From positions 1-64,000 of the forward strand of contig JACEEZ010011106.1 in the NCBI GenBank assembly GCA_016584305.1: 64,000 nt of DNA. Reading direction: 5' to 3'. The notes beneath the pieces are model-generated. The model saw only the letters and a list, made by a program, of their open reading frames with translations. It did no database searches and had not been told where the DNA came from. Positions 27,901-36,532 of the stretch are shown here, one piece after another. The DNA comes from Chionoecetes opilio. Its lineage: Eukaryota > Arthropoda > Malacostraca > Decapoda > Majidae. Numbering within the stretch: the first letter of the stretch is position 1; every line of letters starts with the position of its first letter. The translations under genes were made by a program, and so were the position numbers.

Positions 27901-30900
27901 TTTTAGAATAATTTGCACCTATAAGTAGCTTACATTACATTAAGCTATTAAATAGAAGAGTAAGAGGTTATTTATTGTGATATAACGGTATATAGGAAGC
28001 GTTTTTCATAGTTTCTTGTAAACTGTAGCGTTATTGTATATATAGAAGTAGTTTTACTTATCATATTGCATATAAACCCATAAAAGGGTAGTGTTTTCAA
28101 TGATATTAGCTATTTATCGGTGATATATAGGGGTTTTCCTACAAATTGAAGTATAAAATCCTCTTTTTAGAATAATTTGCACCTATAAAGTAGCTTACAT
28201 TACATTAAGCTAATAAATAGAAAAGTAATAGGTTATTTATTGTGATATAATGGTATATTGCAAGCGTTTTTCATAGTTTCTTGTAAACTGTAGCGTTATT
28301 GTATGTATACAAGTAGTTTTACTTATCATATTGCTATAAACCCATAAAATGTAGTGTTTTCAATGATATTAGCTATTTATCTGATATATATAGCTGTTTT
28401 CCTACAAATTGAAGTATAAAATCCTCTTTTTAGAATAATTTGCACCTATAAGTAGCTTACATTACATTAAGCTATTAAAAAATAAGATAAGAGGTTTTTA
28501 TTGTGATATAACGGTTATTGCAAGCGTTTTTCATAGTTTCTTCTAAACTGTAGCGTTATTGTATATATACAAGTAATTTTACTTATTATATTGCTATAAA
28601 CCCATAAAATGTAGTGTTTTCAATGATATTAGCTATTTTATCGGTGATATATAGCTGTTTTCCTACAAATTGAAGTATAAAATCCTCTTTTTAGAATAAT
28701 TTGCACCTATAAGTAGCTTACATTACATTAAATTATTAAATATAAGAGTAAGAGGTTATTTATTGTGATATAACGGTATATTGCAAGCGTTTTTCATAGT
28801 TTCTTCTAAACTGTAGCGTTATTGTATATATAAAAGTGTTTACTATTATATTGCTATAAAGCCATAAAATGTAGTTTTTTCAATGATTTAGCTATTTATC
28901 AGTGATATATAGCTGTTTTCCTACCAAATTGAAGTATAAAATCTTTTTTTTTAGAATAATTTGCACCTATAAGTAGCTTACATTACATTAAGTATTAAAT
29001 AGAAGAGTAAGAGGTTATTTATTTTGATATAACGGTATTTTGCAAGAGTTTTTCATAGTTTCTTGTAAACTTTTAGCGTTTTTGTATATATACAAGTAGT
29101 TTACTTATCATATTGCTATAAACCCATAAAATGTAGTTTTTTTTCAATGATATTAGTTTTTAAATCGGTGATATATAGCTGCTTTCCTACAAATTGAAGT
29201 ATAAAAATCATCTTTTTAGAATAATTTGCACCTATAAGTAGCTTACATTACATTAAGCTATTAAATAGAAGAGTAAGAGGTTATTTATTGTGATATAACG
29301 GTATATTGCAAGCGTTTTTCATAGTTTCTTGTAAACTGTAGCGTTATTGTATATATACAAGTAGTTTTACTTATCATATTGCTGTAAACCCATAAAATTT
29401 ACAGTTTTCAATGATTTTAGCTAGTTATCAGTGATATATAGCTGTTTTCCTACAAATTGAAGTATAAAATCCTCTTTTTAGAATAATTTGCACCTATAAG
29501 TAGCTTACATTACATTAAGCTATTAAATAGAAGATTAAGAGGTGATATAACGGTATATTGCAAGCGTTTTTCATAATTTCTTCTAAACTGTAGCGTTATT
29601 GTATATATACAAGTAGTTTTACTTATCATATTGCTATAAACCCTTAAAATGTAGTATTTTCAATGATATTAGCTATTTATCGGTGATATATAGCTGTTTA
29701 CCTACAAAATGAAGTATACAATACTTTTTTTAGAATAATTTGCACCTATAAGTAGCTTACATTACATTAAGCTATTAAATAGAAGAGTAAGAGGTTATTT
29801 ATTGTGATATAACGGTATATTGCAAGCGTTTTTCATAGTTTCTTCTAAACTGTAGCGTTATTGTATATATACAAGTAGTTTTACTTATCATATTGCTATA
29901 AACCCATAAAATGTAGTGTTTTCAATGATATTAGCTATTTATCGGTGATATATAGCTGTTTTCCTAAAAATTGAAGTATAAAATCCTCTTTTTAGAATAA
30001 TTTGCACCTATAAGTAGCTTTCATTACATTAAGCTATTAAATAGAAGAGTAAGAGGTTATTTATTGTGATATAACGGTATATTGCAAGCGTTTTTCATAG
30101 TTTCTTCTAAACTGTAGCGTTATTGTATATATACAAGTAGTTTTACTTATTATATTGCTATAAAGCCATTAAATGTAGTGTTTTCAATGATTTTAGCTAG
30201 TTATCAGTGATATATAGCTGTTTTCCTACAAATTGAAGCATAAAATCTTTTTTTTAGAATAATTTGCACATATAAGTAGCGTACATTACATTAAGCTATT
30301 AAATAGAAGAATAAGAGGTTATTTATTGTGATATAACGGTATATTGCAAGAGTTTTTCATAGTTTCTTCTAAACTAAGCGTTATTGTATATATACAAGTA
30401 GTTTTACTTATCATATTGCTATAAACCCATAAAATGTAGTGTTTTCAATGTTAGTAGCTATTTATCAGTGATATATAGCTGTTTTCCTACAAATTGAAGC
30501 ATAAAATCTTTTTTTTTGAATAATTTGCACATATAAGTAGCTTACATTACATTAAGCTATTAAATAGAAGAGTAAGAGGTTATTTATTGTGATATAACGG
30601 TATATTGCAAGCGTTTTTCATAGTTTCTTATAAACTGTAACGTTATTGTATATATACAAGTAGTTTTACTTATTATATTGCTATAAACCTATAAATTGTA
30701 GTGTTTTCAATGATATTAGCTATTTATCGGTGATATATAGCTGTTTTCCTACAAATTGAAGTATAAAATCCTTTTTTTAGAATAATTTGCACCTATAAGT
30801 AGCTTACATTACATTAAGCTAATAAATAGGAGAGTAAGAGGAAATTTATTGTGATAAAACGGTATATTCCAAGCGTTTTTCATAGTTTCTTGTAAACTGT

Positions 30901-30918
30901 AGCGTTATTGTATATATA
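24906..30918 (+). repeat. Ordered satellite up to the LTR insertion
   Basis: About 23 monomers, lightly noisy to about 28000 and clean afterwards. The last five monomers, from about 30040, are repeated almost exactly at 34740-35615 in front of the second element locus. Diagnostic variants include GCCATTAAATG, GTTAGTAGCTATTTATCAG, CTTATAAACTGTAACG, AACCTATAAATTGTAG and ATAGGAGAGTAAGAGGAAAT. Confidence 0.9.
30915..30918 (+). repeat. Target-site duplication TATA, left side of copy 1
   Basis: The satellite reads TTGTATATATA up to the TG of the LTR, and TATACAAG resumes after the CA at 34302. Consensus satellite has TTGTATATATACAAG, so exactly four bases are duplicated (right copy 34303-34306). 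Confidence 0.85.
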
Positions 30919-31428
30919 TGTAACGCGAGAAATTACATTAATAGGGGAAGAGATGAAATAACATAAGTATCAATAAGCTAACGAGGAATTTTCCTCCACG
31001 CCTCATTCCTGAATCACTGGTTAGGCTTATATTTTAAGCCAGTGGTAGTTGACCACGTATCGAAACGAAGTGAGAAGGGGAGCTGAACGTCAGGTTAGCA
31101 TTTAGTAGCAGACGGACTCCCGGTGGGTAAGCCCACTGGGAGGTGACCTTATCCTCCCTTGTAAAGGTATGTTATAAAAGGTTTGTTAACTAGAGATGTA
31201 GACATGACTTACTGGTGATTCTTTTTGTTGACCAGGACTAATGACGTGTATTACTTAGGGTCCCAAGGTAGGATGCTGTTGGTGGACCAGGGGGCCAAGC
31301 GCTCACAAATGAGCAGAGGGGGCAACCACAACATGTCACAGCCAGCCGTGTGAGGACAAGGAGAAAAGAAGGAAATTGAAAAATAAGTGAGAGGGAAACA
31401 GTTGGAAGTGGGATAGACTACGTATACA

Positions 31429-31554
31429 TTATATTAGGATAACGACTTGAGCATTACATGTGCGTATCGTTAAGGGGTAACAGTGCGACTGAAGTTACCA
31501 AAGATAGTAAATTATATTAGGATAACGACTTGAGCATTTCGCGTGCGTATCGCT
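31429..31554 (+). repeat. Direct repeat inside the LTR, 83-base spacing
   Basis: TTATATTAGGATAACGACTT GAGCATT occurs at 31429 and 31512, followed in both by a similar GTGCGTATCG tail (ACATGTGCGTATCG versus TCGCGTGCGTATCG). The pair is kept in the 3' LTR (33891 and 33974) and in the LTR at 35616. Short repeats in the U3 part of an LTR often act as regulatory elements, but no function can be read from the sequence. Confidence 0.85.
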
Positions 31555-31636
31555 AGGAGGGAAGGAAGACTTAATATTAAGATAACTTATGAATGTACAC
31601 CAGTTGGGAAGTGAGACAGTAAAGAGTTGAATATAT

Positions 31637-31673
31637 TATAATTAGAAATATATTAACGAGTTATCATTCAGTT
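31637..31673 (+). promoter_or_regulatory. Candidate LTR core promoter (TATA box plus initiator)
   Basis: TATAATTA at 31637-31644 lies 33 to 26 bases upstream of the A in TCAGTT (31668-31673). TCAGTT matches the arthropod initiator consensus TCAKTY and the spacing is typical of a TATA-initiator pair. If used, U3 would be about 750 bases and R plus U5 about 170. The region is AT-rich, so chance occurrence is quite possible, and no clear polyadenylation signal follows. Confidence 0.35.
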
Positions 31674-31729
31674 TCCAACATACATATTTTCTTAAATCTT
31701 TTATTTTTGTTCAATCATATATTTTTTTT

Positions 31730-31744
31730 CCCACTTAATGTGGG
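31730..31744 (+). other. Hairpin in the LTR after a T-rich run
   Basis: A perfect five-base stem CCCAC / GTGGG with loop TTAAT directly follows a run of T. It lies immediately before the primer-binding-site-like TGGTGGCAGCGG. It could influence RNA ends or priming, but this is speculation. Confidence 0.5.
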
Positions 31745-31756
31745 TGGTGGCAGCGG
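31745..31756 (+). other. Primer-binding-site-like sequence within the LTR
   Basis: TGGTGGCAGCGG matches the true primer-binding site TGGTGACAGCGG at 31844 in 11 of 12 positions, 99 bases upstream of it. TGGTGGCAGCG is complementary to a tRNA-Leu 3' end of the form CGCTGCCACCA. It may be a relic of an older LTR/interior boundary now absorbed into the LTR. Confidence 0.5.
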
Positions 31757-31792
31757 AGTAACCAGGACTGTAGAGCACACTCCCAAGGTGGG

Positions 31793-31855
31793 CACTACAT
31801 AATGGTAACATTAGGATAGATGGACGAAATGACCACTACATTTTGGTGACAGCGG
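31793..31855 (+). repeat. Duplicated LTR-end/PBS-like motif
   Basis: CACTACATAATGGTAAC at 31793 resembles CACTACATTTTGGTGAC at 31834, which spans the LTR end and the primer-binding site, with three differences over 17 bases. The two starts are 41 bases apart. Together with 31745 this makes three PBS-like starts within about 110 bases. Confidence 0.6.
31844..31855 (+). other. Primer-binding site (probable tRNA-Leu)
   Basis: TGGTGACAGCGG begins three bases after the LTR end, the normal place for the tRNA primer site. TGG pairs with the CCA tail. The following bases fit a tRNA ending CGCTGTCACCA, one base from the common tRNA-Leu end CGCTGCCACCA. The same sequence occurs at 36536 in the second locus. 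The tRNA assignment needs the host tRNA set. Confidence 0.65.
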
Positions 31856-32015
31856 TTTGGATCCATTCGATGGTATCCGCGTACCCACGAGCCAACTAAC
31901 GCCTTCTTAGTTAGTTTTTTTTGTCAAGTGCCAGTTACCTAGTGATCACATACAGTACAGTATGGTGTGTATATAGAGTATAGGTGTACAGAGTACCGTT
32001 AGTGATTATGACTAG

Positions 32016-32180
32016 TTCGCTCAGACCGTGGAGGAAGATGATACTAACGTAACAGTAGGCCCGGGTTACCCACATGCTAACATAGACGCTGATAAAGACA
32101 TTAGTGATGGCCTAGAAAAGCCGAAGCGGAGTAGTGAAAGGGTGCGGCATGAAATACGCACACCTCCGACCCGCTGTTGA
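32016..32180 (+). pseudogene. Coding-like remnant in the element interior (54 codons)
   Basis: After a TAG at 32013, the frame from TTC at 32016 stays open to TGA at 32178. It begins FAQTVEEDDTNVTVG, is strongly acidic in the first half and basic near the end (KPKRSSERVRHEIRTPP). The final basic, proline-containing stretch is loosely like the tails of some retroelement polyproteins, but this is only a resemblance of composition. There is no start codon in frame. The segment is conserved in copy 2 at 36708-36872. It may be the last scrap of a lost polyprotein, or chance. Confidence 0.22.
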
Positions 32181-32189
32181 ACATGAAAG

Positions 32190-32360
32190 TGATGTGGGTA
32201 GCGCGTATGCAGTGTGTTTATGGGTGATGTAGGATGCGTAAAGGTAGTGTGGATGTGGGTGATGTGACACTACATCCACGTGTGGATGCAGTGTGGAACG
32301 ATGCCGAGTGGAAGTGGATAGTGATGTGTGTGGAAGTGGATGGATGATGAATGTGTGGAG
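32190..32360 (+). repeat. GTGGATG / GTGATG-rich low-complexity segment
   Basis: Imperfect repeats of GTGATG, GTGGATG and GTGTGTGG on the plus strand. The complementary strand therefore reads as His/Pro/Ser/Thr-rich peptides in several frames, which explains the antisense open frames here. A short inverted pair, GTGACACTACATCCACGTGT, is included. The segment repeats at about 36875-37050 and, corrupted, at about 39390-39560. Confidence 0.7.
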
Positions 32361-32572
32361 ACGGGGCTTGTATTCCACACTTAACGCTAATGTAGGGCAG
32401 GATGTCATGTAAAAGGTGCGGTAAGGTTAGGTTACCGTACCTTACGTTTAGATTAACATTAGGATAGAGGTAACAGCTCATGTAGAACTAGACGCCTTAC
32501 AAGTAAGCAACTTTACGGGTTGTCGTGGCAGTATAATAGCCACCTTAGAAAAGTTGCGTTAGAGTGGTAGTA

Positions 32573-32669
32573 ATGGAGGAGGAATTTGTACACTAACACC
32601 ATCTTGAAAGAGGAGGCCAGTGAAGAGATACGTGCTTATTATAATGACAGAAGTGTTAATCTCTCGTGA
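32573..32669 (+). pseudogene. Second coding-like remnant, frameshifted
   Basis: ATG at 32573 opens MEEEFVH and stops at 32594. An overlapping +1 frame continues as LYTNTILKEEASEEIRAYY and on to a TGA at 32667. A single-base shift would join them. Charge-rich composition and position before the GA hairpins are the only support. The same bases occur in copy 2. No family is recognised. Confidence 0.18.
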
Positions 32670-32712
32670 GAGAGAGATTAATTTTCACCACTTTCTCTAG
32701 TGAGAGAGAAAG
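32658..32712 (+). other. Two adjacent hairpins in a GA/CT microsatellite
   Basis: AATCTCTC / GAGAGATT (32658-32679, six-base loop) and CTTTCTCT / AGAGAAAG (32691-32712, six-base loop) are perfect eight-base stems separated by 11 bases. A GAGAGA run follows. The whole unit recurs at about 37348-37402. Fold-back in retroelement RNA or a slippage-prone microsatellite are both possible. Confidence 0.7.
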
Positions 32713-33365
32713 AGAGAGAGATGAAGGTCCCCTAGAAAGAATGTAAAGGTTAGAAATTCCTGCTTTAGAGGGTGCACACAGATTGCACTGAACACTAAAC
32801 CCGCTAGGTTGTCGTTAGACCCAAGGATGTGCTTGGCTCTGAGCTTTGCTCGTTGGGTGTAATAGACGCAGGAGTATGTATGCCTCGCAAAGGAGGTGAG
32901 CCTTATCCCAAGTATTGAGGGTATGGAGTAAATCCAGTCGTGATTTCTCCCTACGCACCTACGCCCAGGATTAGTGGGGTAAAAGAAAATAACCATTGCA
33001 GACTAGAGGGACGAGTCCAGTCGCGACTCTATAGGGCTTCGGCCTTGACAAATAAGAGAAAGTGAGAAGGTTCTCATTTTAAGGGAGTGAAGGCATTACA
33101 TTAAATACGTATTTCCCAAACTGGTCAAATCTACTCTGGGTGAGGGAAGTGATAAGTTAAGAATACATACTATCTCATTTTGTTGTAAATTTGTTGGAAG
33201 AATTGGAATGTGCGGGATGAGAATATTTGTTTGTGAGTGATAAGAAAATCCTAAGAAAATTTATATGAAATTATGTGTGATGTATATGATAATTTATTTT
33301 TATTTTTAGTTAGATATCAGGTAGGATGCTTGATGAAGGACTGAGGCATAAGGAAATTTTTTTTC

Positions 33366-33377
33366 GGGGGGAAGAAG
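33366..33377 (+). other. Polypurine tract of copy 1
   Basis: GGGGGGAAGAAG ends three bases (CTA) before the 3' LTR and follows a T-run. This is the expected primer site for plus-strand DNA synthesis and fixes the element's orientation as plus. The copy at 38056-38067 is identical. Confidence 0.85.
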
Positions 33378-33380
33378 CTA

Positions 33381-34302
33381 TGTAACGCGAGAAATTACAT
33401 TAATAGGGGAAGAGATGAAATAACATAAGTATCAATAAGCTAACGAGGAATTTTCCTCCACGCCTCATTCCTGAATCACTGGTTAGGCTTATATTTTAAG
33501 CCAGTGGTAGTTGACCACGTTTCGAAACGAAGTGAGAAGGGGAGCTGAACGTCAGGTTAGCATTTAGTAGCAGACGGACTCCCGGTGGGTAAGCCCACTG
33601 GGAGGTGACCTTATCCTCCCTTGTAAAGGTATGTTATAAAATTATTGTTAACTAGAGATGTAGACATGACTTACTGGTGATTCTTTTTGTTGACCAGGAC
33701 TAATGACGTGTATTACTTAGGGTCCCAAGGTAGGATGCTGTTGGTGGACCAGGGGGCCAAGCGCTCACAAATGAGCAGAGGGGGCAACCACAACATGTCA
33801 CAGCCAGCCGTGTGAGGACAAGGAGAAAAGAAGGAAATTGAAAAATAAGTGAGAGGGAAACAGTTGGAAGTGGGATAGACTACGTATACATTATATTAGG
33901 ATAACGACTTGAGCATTACATGTGCGTATCGTTAAGGGGTAACAGTGCGACTGAAGTTACCAAAGATAGTAAATTATATTAGGATAACGACTTGAGCATT
34001 TCGCGTGCGTATCGCTAGGAGGGAAGGAAGACTTAATATTAAGATAACTTATGAATGTACACCAGTTGGGAAGTGAGACAGTAAAGAGTTGAATATATTA
34101 TAATTAGAAATATATTAACGAGTTATCATTCAGTTTCCAACATACATATTTTCTTAAATCTTTTATTTTTGTTCAATCATATATTTTTTTTCCCACTTAA
34201 TGTGGGTGGTGGCAGCGGAGTAACCAGGACTGTAGAGCACACTCCCAAGGTGGGCACTACATAATGGTAACATTAGGATAGATGGACGAAATGACCACTA
34301 CA
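33381..34302 (+). repeat. 3' LTR of copy 1 (922 bp)
   Basis: Same length and termini as the 5' LTR. Private differences include CGTTTCGAAACG at 33518-33529, which is a perfect 12-base palindrome (the 5' LTR has CGTATCGAAACG), and AAAATTATTG in place of AAAAGGTTTG near 33639. It is followed directly by TATACAAGTAG of the interrupted satellite monomer. Confidence 0.93.
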
Positions 34303-34306
34303 TATA
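34303..34306 (+). repeat. Target-site duplication TATA, right side of copy 1
   Basis: TATA directly after the 3' LTR, partner of 30915-30918. The monomer continues as CAAGTAGTTTTACTTATTATA, a class B copy with the TAGTTATTAGTG variant. Confidence 0.85.
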
Positions 34307-35611
34307 CAAGTAGTTTTACTTATTATATTGCTATAAACCCATAAAATGTAGTGTTTTCAATTATTTTAGCTAGTTATTAGTGATATATAGCTGTTTTCCT
34401 ACAAATTGAAGTATAAAATCCTCTTTTTAGAATAATTTGCACCTATAAGTAGCTTACACTACATTAAGCTATTAAATAGAAGAGTAAAGGCTATTTATTG
34501 TGATATTACGGTATATTGCAAGCGTTTTTCATAGCTTCTTGTAAACTGTAGCGTTATCGTATATATACAAGTAGTTTTACTTATCATATTGCTATAAACC
34601 CATAAAATGTAGTGTTTTCAATGATATTAGCTATTTATCGGTGATATATAGCTGTTTTCCTACAAATTGAAGTATACCATCCTTTTTTTAGAATAATTTG
34701 CACCTATAAGTAGCTTACATTACATTAAGCTATTAAATAGAAGAGTAAGAGGTTATTTATTGTGATATAACGGTATATTGCAAGCGTTTTTCATAGTTTC
34801 TTCTAAACTGTAGCGTTATTGTATATATACAAGTAGTTTTACTTATTATATTGCTATAAAGCCATTAAATGTAGTGTTTTCAATGATTTTAGCTAGTTAT
34901 CAGTGATATATAGCTGTTTTCCTACAAATTGAAGCATACAATCTTTTTTTTTGAATAATTTGCACATATAAGTAGCGTACATTACATTAAGCTATTAAAT
35001 AGAAGAATAAGAGGTTATTTATTGTGATATAACGGTATATTGCAAGAGTTTTTCATAGTTTCTTCTAAACTGTAGCGTTATTGTATATATACAAGTAGTT
35101 TTACTTATCATATTGCTATAAACCCATAAAATGTAGTGTTTTCAATGTTAGTAGCTATTTATCAGTGATATATAGCTGTTTTCCTACAAATTGAAGCATA
35201 AAATCTTTTTTTTGGAATAATTTGCACATATAAGTAGCTTACATTACATTAAGATATTAAATAGAAGAGTAAGAGGTTATTTATTGTGATATAACGGTAT
35301 ATTGCAAGCGTTTTTCATAGTTTCTTATAAACTGTAACGTTATTGTATATATACAAGTAGTTTTACTTATTATATTGCTATAAACCTATAAATTGTAGTG
35401 TTTTCAATGATATTAGCTATTTATCGGTGATATATAGCTGTTTTCCTACAAATTGAAGTATAAAATCCTTTTTTTAGAATAATTTGCACCTATAAGTAGC
35501 TTACATTACATTAAGCTAATAAATAGGAGAGTAAGAGGAAATTTATTGTGATAAAACGGTATATTCCAAGCGTTTTTCATAGTTTCTTGTAAACTGTAGC
35601 GTTATTGTATA

Positions 35612-35615
35612 TATA
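35612..35615 (+). repeat. Target-site duplication TATA, left side of copy 2
   Basis: TTGTATATATA precedes TGTAACGCGAG. The left flank is the same monomer as at 30918, so this is an inherited, not an independent, duplication. Confidence 0.8.
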
Positions 35616-36532
35616 TGTAACGCGAGAATTACATTATAGGGGAAGAGATGAAATAACATAAGTATCAATAAGCTAACGAGGAATTTTCCTCCACGCCTCA
35701 TTCCTGAATCACTGGTTAGGCTTATATTTTAGCAGTGGTAGTTGACCACGTATCGAAACGAAGTGAGAAGGGGAGCTGAACGTCAGGTTAGCATTTAGTA
35801 GCAGACGGACTCCCGGTGGGTAGGCCCACTGGGAGGTGACCTTATCCTCCCTTGTAAAGGTATATTATAAAAGGTTTGTTAACTAGAGATGTAGACATGA
35901 CTTACTGGTGATTCTTTTTGTTGACCAGGACTAATGACGTGTATTACTTAGGGTCCCAAGGTAGGATGCTGTTGGTGGACCAGGGGGCCAAGCGCTCACA
36001 AATGAGCAAGGGGGCAACCCACAACATGTCACAGCCAGCCGTGTGAGGACAAGGAGAAAAGAAGGAAATTGAAAAATAAGTGAGAGGGAAACAGTTGGAA
36101 GTGGGATAGACTACGTATACATTATATTAGGATAACGACTTGAGCATTACATGTGCGTATCGTTTAAGGGGTAACAGTGCGACTGAAGTTACCAAAGATA
36201 GTAAATTATATTAGGATAACGACTTGAGCATTTCGCGTGCGTATCGCTAGGAGGGAAGGAAGACTTAATATTAAGATAACTTATGAATGTACACCAGTTG
36301 GGAAGTGAGACAGTAAAGAGTTGAATATATTATAATTAGAAATATATTAACGAGTTATCATTCAGTTTCCAACATACATATTTTTTTAAATCTTTTATTT
36401 TTGTTCAATCATATATTTTTTTTCCCACTTAATGTGGGTGGTGGCAGCGGAGTAACCAGGACTGTAGAGCACACTCCCAGGTGGGCACTACATAATGGTA
36501 ACATTAGGATGATGGACGAAATGACCACTACA
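35616..36532 (+). repeat. First LTR of copy 2 (917 bp)
   Basis: Differs from the copy 1 LTRs mainly by one-base indels (GAGAATTACATTATAGG, TTTTAGCAGTGG, ACTCCCAGGTGGG) plus shared substitutions GTAGGCCCAC and GTATATTATA. Both substitutions are also in the middle LTR at 38071, which groups those two LTRs apart from copy 1. Confidence 0.92.

Larger units (their letters stand above)
1..30918 (+). repeat. Satellite block I, 262-bp monomer, about 118 copies
   Basis: A head-to-tail tandem array that runs from the window edge to the first LTR element. The period is read directly from successive CTATTAAATAG motifs at 3121, 3383 and 3645, each 262 bases apart. Landmarks in order within one monomer are CTATTAAATAGAAGAGTAAG, GTTATTTATTGTGATATAAC, TATTGCAAGCGTTTTTCATA, TTGTAAACTGTAGCGTTA, TTGTATATATACAAGTAG, TTGCTATAAACCCATAAAAT, GTAGTGTTTTCAATGATA, CTATTTATCGGTGATATATA, TGTTTTCCTACAAATTGAAG, AATCCTCTTTTTAGAATAAT and TTGCACCTATAAGTAGCTTA. 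All copies have the same orientation. The block is clean at 2700-7480 and 13190-22560, and fairly clean at 24906-30918. It has no coding potential: reading frames are short, fall in either strand and do not recur as conserved frames. Confidence 0.97.
30919..31840 (+). repeat. 5' LTR of copy 1 (922 bp)
   Basis: Begins TGTAACGCGAGAAATTACA and ends GACCACTACA; the termini TGTA/TACA are inverted, as expected for LTRs. Visible internal structure includes an imperfect stem CACTGG..GGCTT / AAGCC..AGTG at about 31017-31046, a stem GCTCA / TGAGC near 31300, an 83-base-spaced direct repeat at 31429 and 31512, a candidate TATA/initiator pair at 31637-31673, a CCCAC / GTGGG hairpin at 31730-31744 and a primer-binding-site-like TGGTGGCAGCGG at 31745. 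Confidence 0.93.
31841..33380 (+). mobile_element. Interior of LTR element copy 1 (1540 bp, no pol)
   Basis: Runs from the primer-binding site to the polypurine tract. In order it contains the primer-binding site, a coding-like remnant at 32016-32180, a GTGGATG/GTGATG-rich segment at about 32190-32360, a frameshifted remnant at about 32573-32669, two back-to-back GA/CT hairpins at 32658-32712, a region without clear features, an AT-rich TTTTTATTTTTAG stretch near 33297 that resembles a 3' splice site, and the polypurine tract. Open frames on the minus strand reach about 99 codons but are low-complexity antisense of the GTG-rich segment or lack any family resemblance. I do not call them genes. 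Confidence 0.85.
30919..34302 (+). mobile_element. Non-autonomous LTR retrotransposon, copy 1 (complete)
   Basis: A 3384-bp insertion within one satellite monomer. It has two direct LTRs of 922 bp (30919-31840 and 33381-34302) that start TGTAAC and end CTACA, a 1540-bp interior, a primer-binding site three bases after the 5' LTR and a polypurine tract just before the 3' LTR. A TATA target duplication flanks it. The two LTRs differ at only about four positions by eye (TATCG/TTTCG and AAAAGGTTTG/AAAATTATTG), so insertion was recent. No gag or pol domain is visible and the interior is too short for them, so enzymes must be supplied by another element. The size fits a LARD/TRIM-type derivative. 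The 4-bp duplication favours Ty3/Gypsy affinity over Copia or BEL (usually 5 bp); this is an inference. Base composition is visibly richer in GC than the satellite. Confidence 0.92.
34303..35615 (+). repeat. Satellite block II (five monomers) between the two elements
   Basis: It is 1313 bases, five times 262 plus three. The first part (to about 34690) is the right flank of the insertion: TAGTTATTAGTG, GATATTACGG, TAGCTTCTTG, CGTTATCG and ATACCATCC. The remainder (from about 34740) matches 30044-30918 nearly base for base, including GCCATTAAATG, GTTAGTAGC and ATAGGAGAG. The switch point at about 34682-34862 marks the crossover that duplicated element plus flank. Confidence 0.9.

Noticed and set aside
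1..30918. CRISPR-like array of repeats and spacers
   Set aside because: The repeated unit is the whole 262 bases with no unique spacers, and divergence is spread along the unit.
31000..31350. tRNA or other structured RNA gene in the LTR
   Set aside because: Several short stems exist, but no cloverleaf, A box/B box pair or known RNA motif could be fitted.
32112..32996. Minus-strand open frames of 87-99 codons in the element interior
   Set aside because: They are antisense to a GTGGATG-rich segment or lack any recognised motif, and run against the element's orientation, which is fixed as plus by the PBS and polypurine tract. Small changes in copy 2 alter their frames.
33293..33310. 3' splice site (TTTTTATTTTTAG) of an intron in the element
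   Set aside because: A pyrimidine-rich AG is easy to find in AT-rich sequence. No convincing donor or downstream exon could be identified.
30919..34302. Hammerhead ribozyme, as in retrozymes
   Set aside because: I looked for the CTGATGA...GAAAC core in both LTRs, the interior and the satellite monomer. CGAAAC occurs at about 31061, but no properly placed CTGATGA partner was found.
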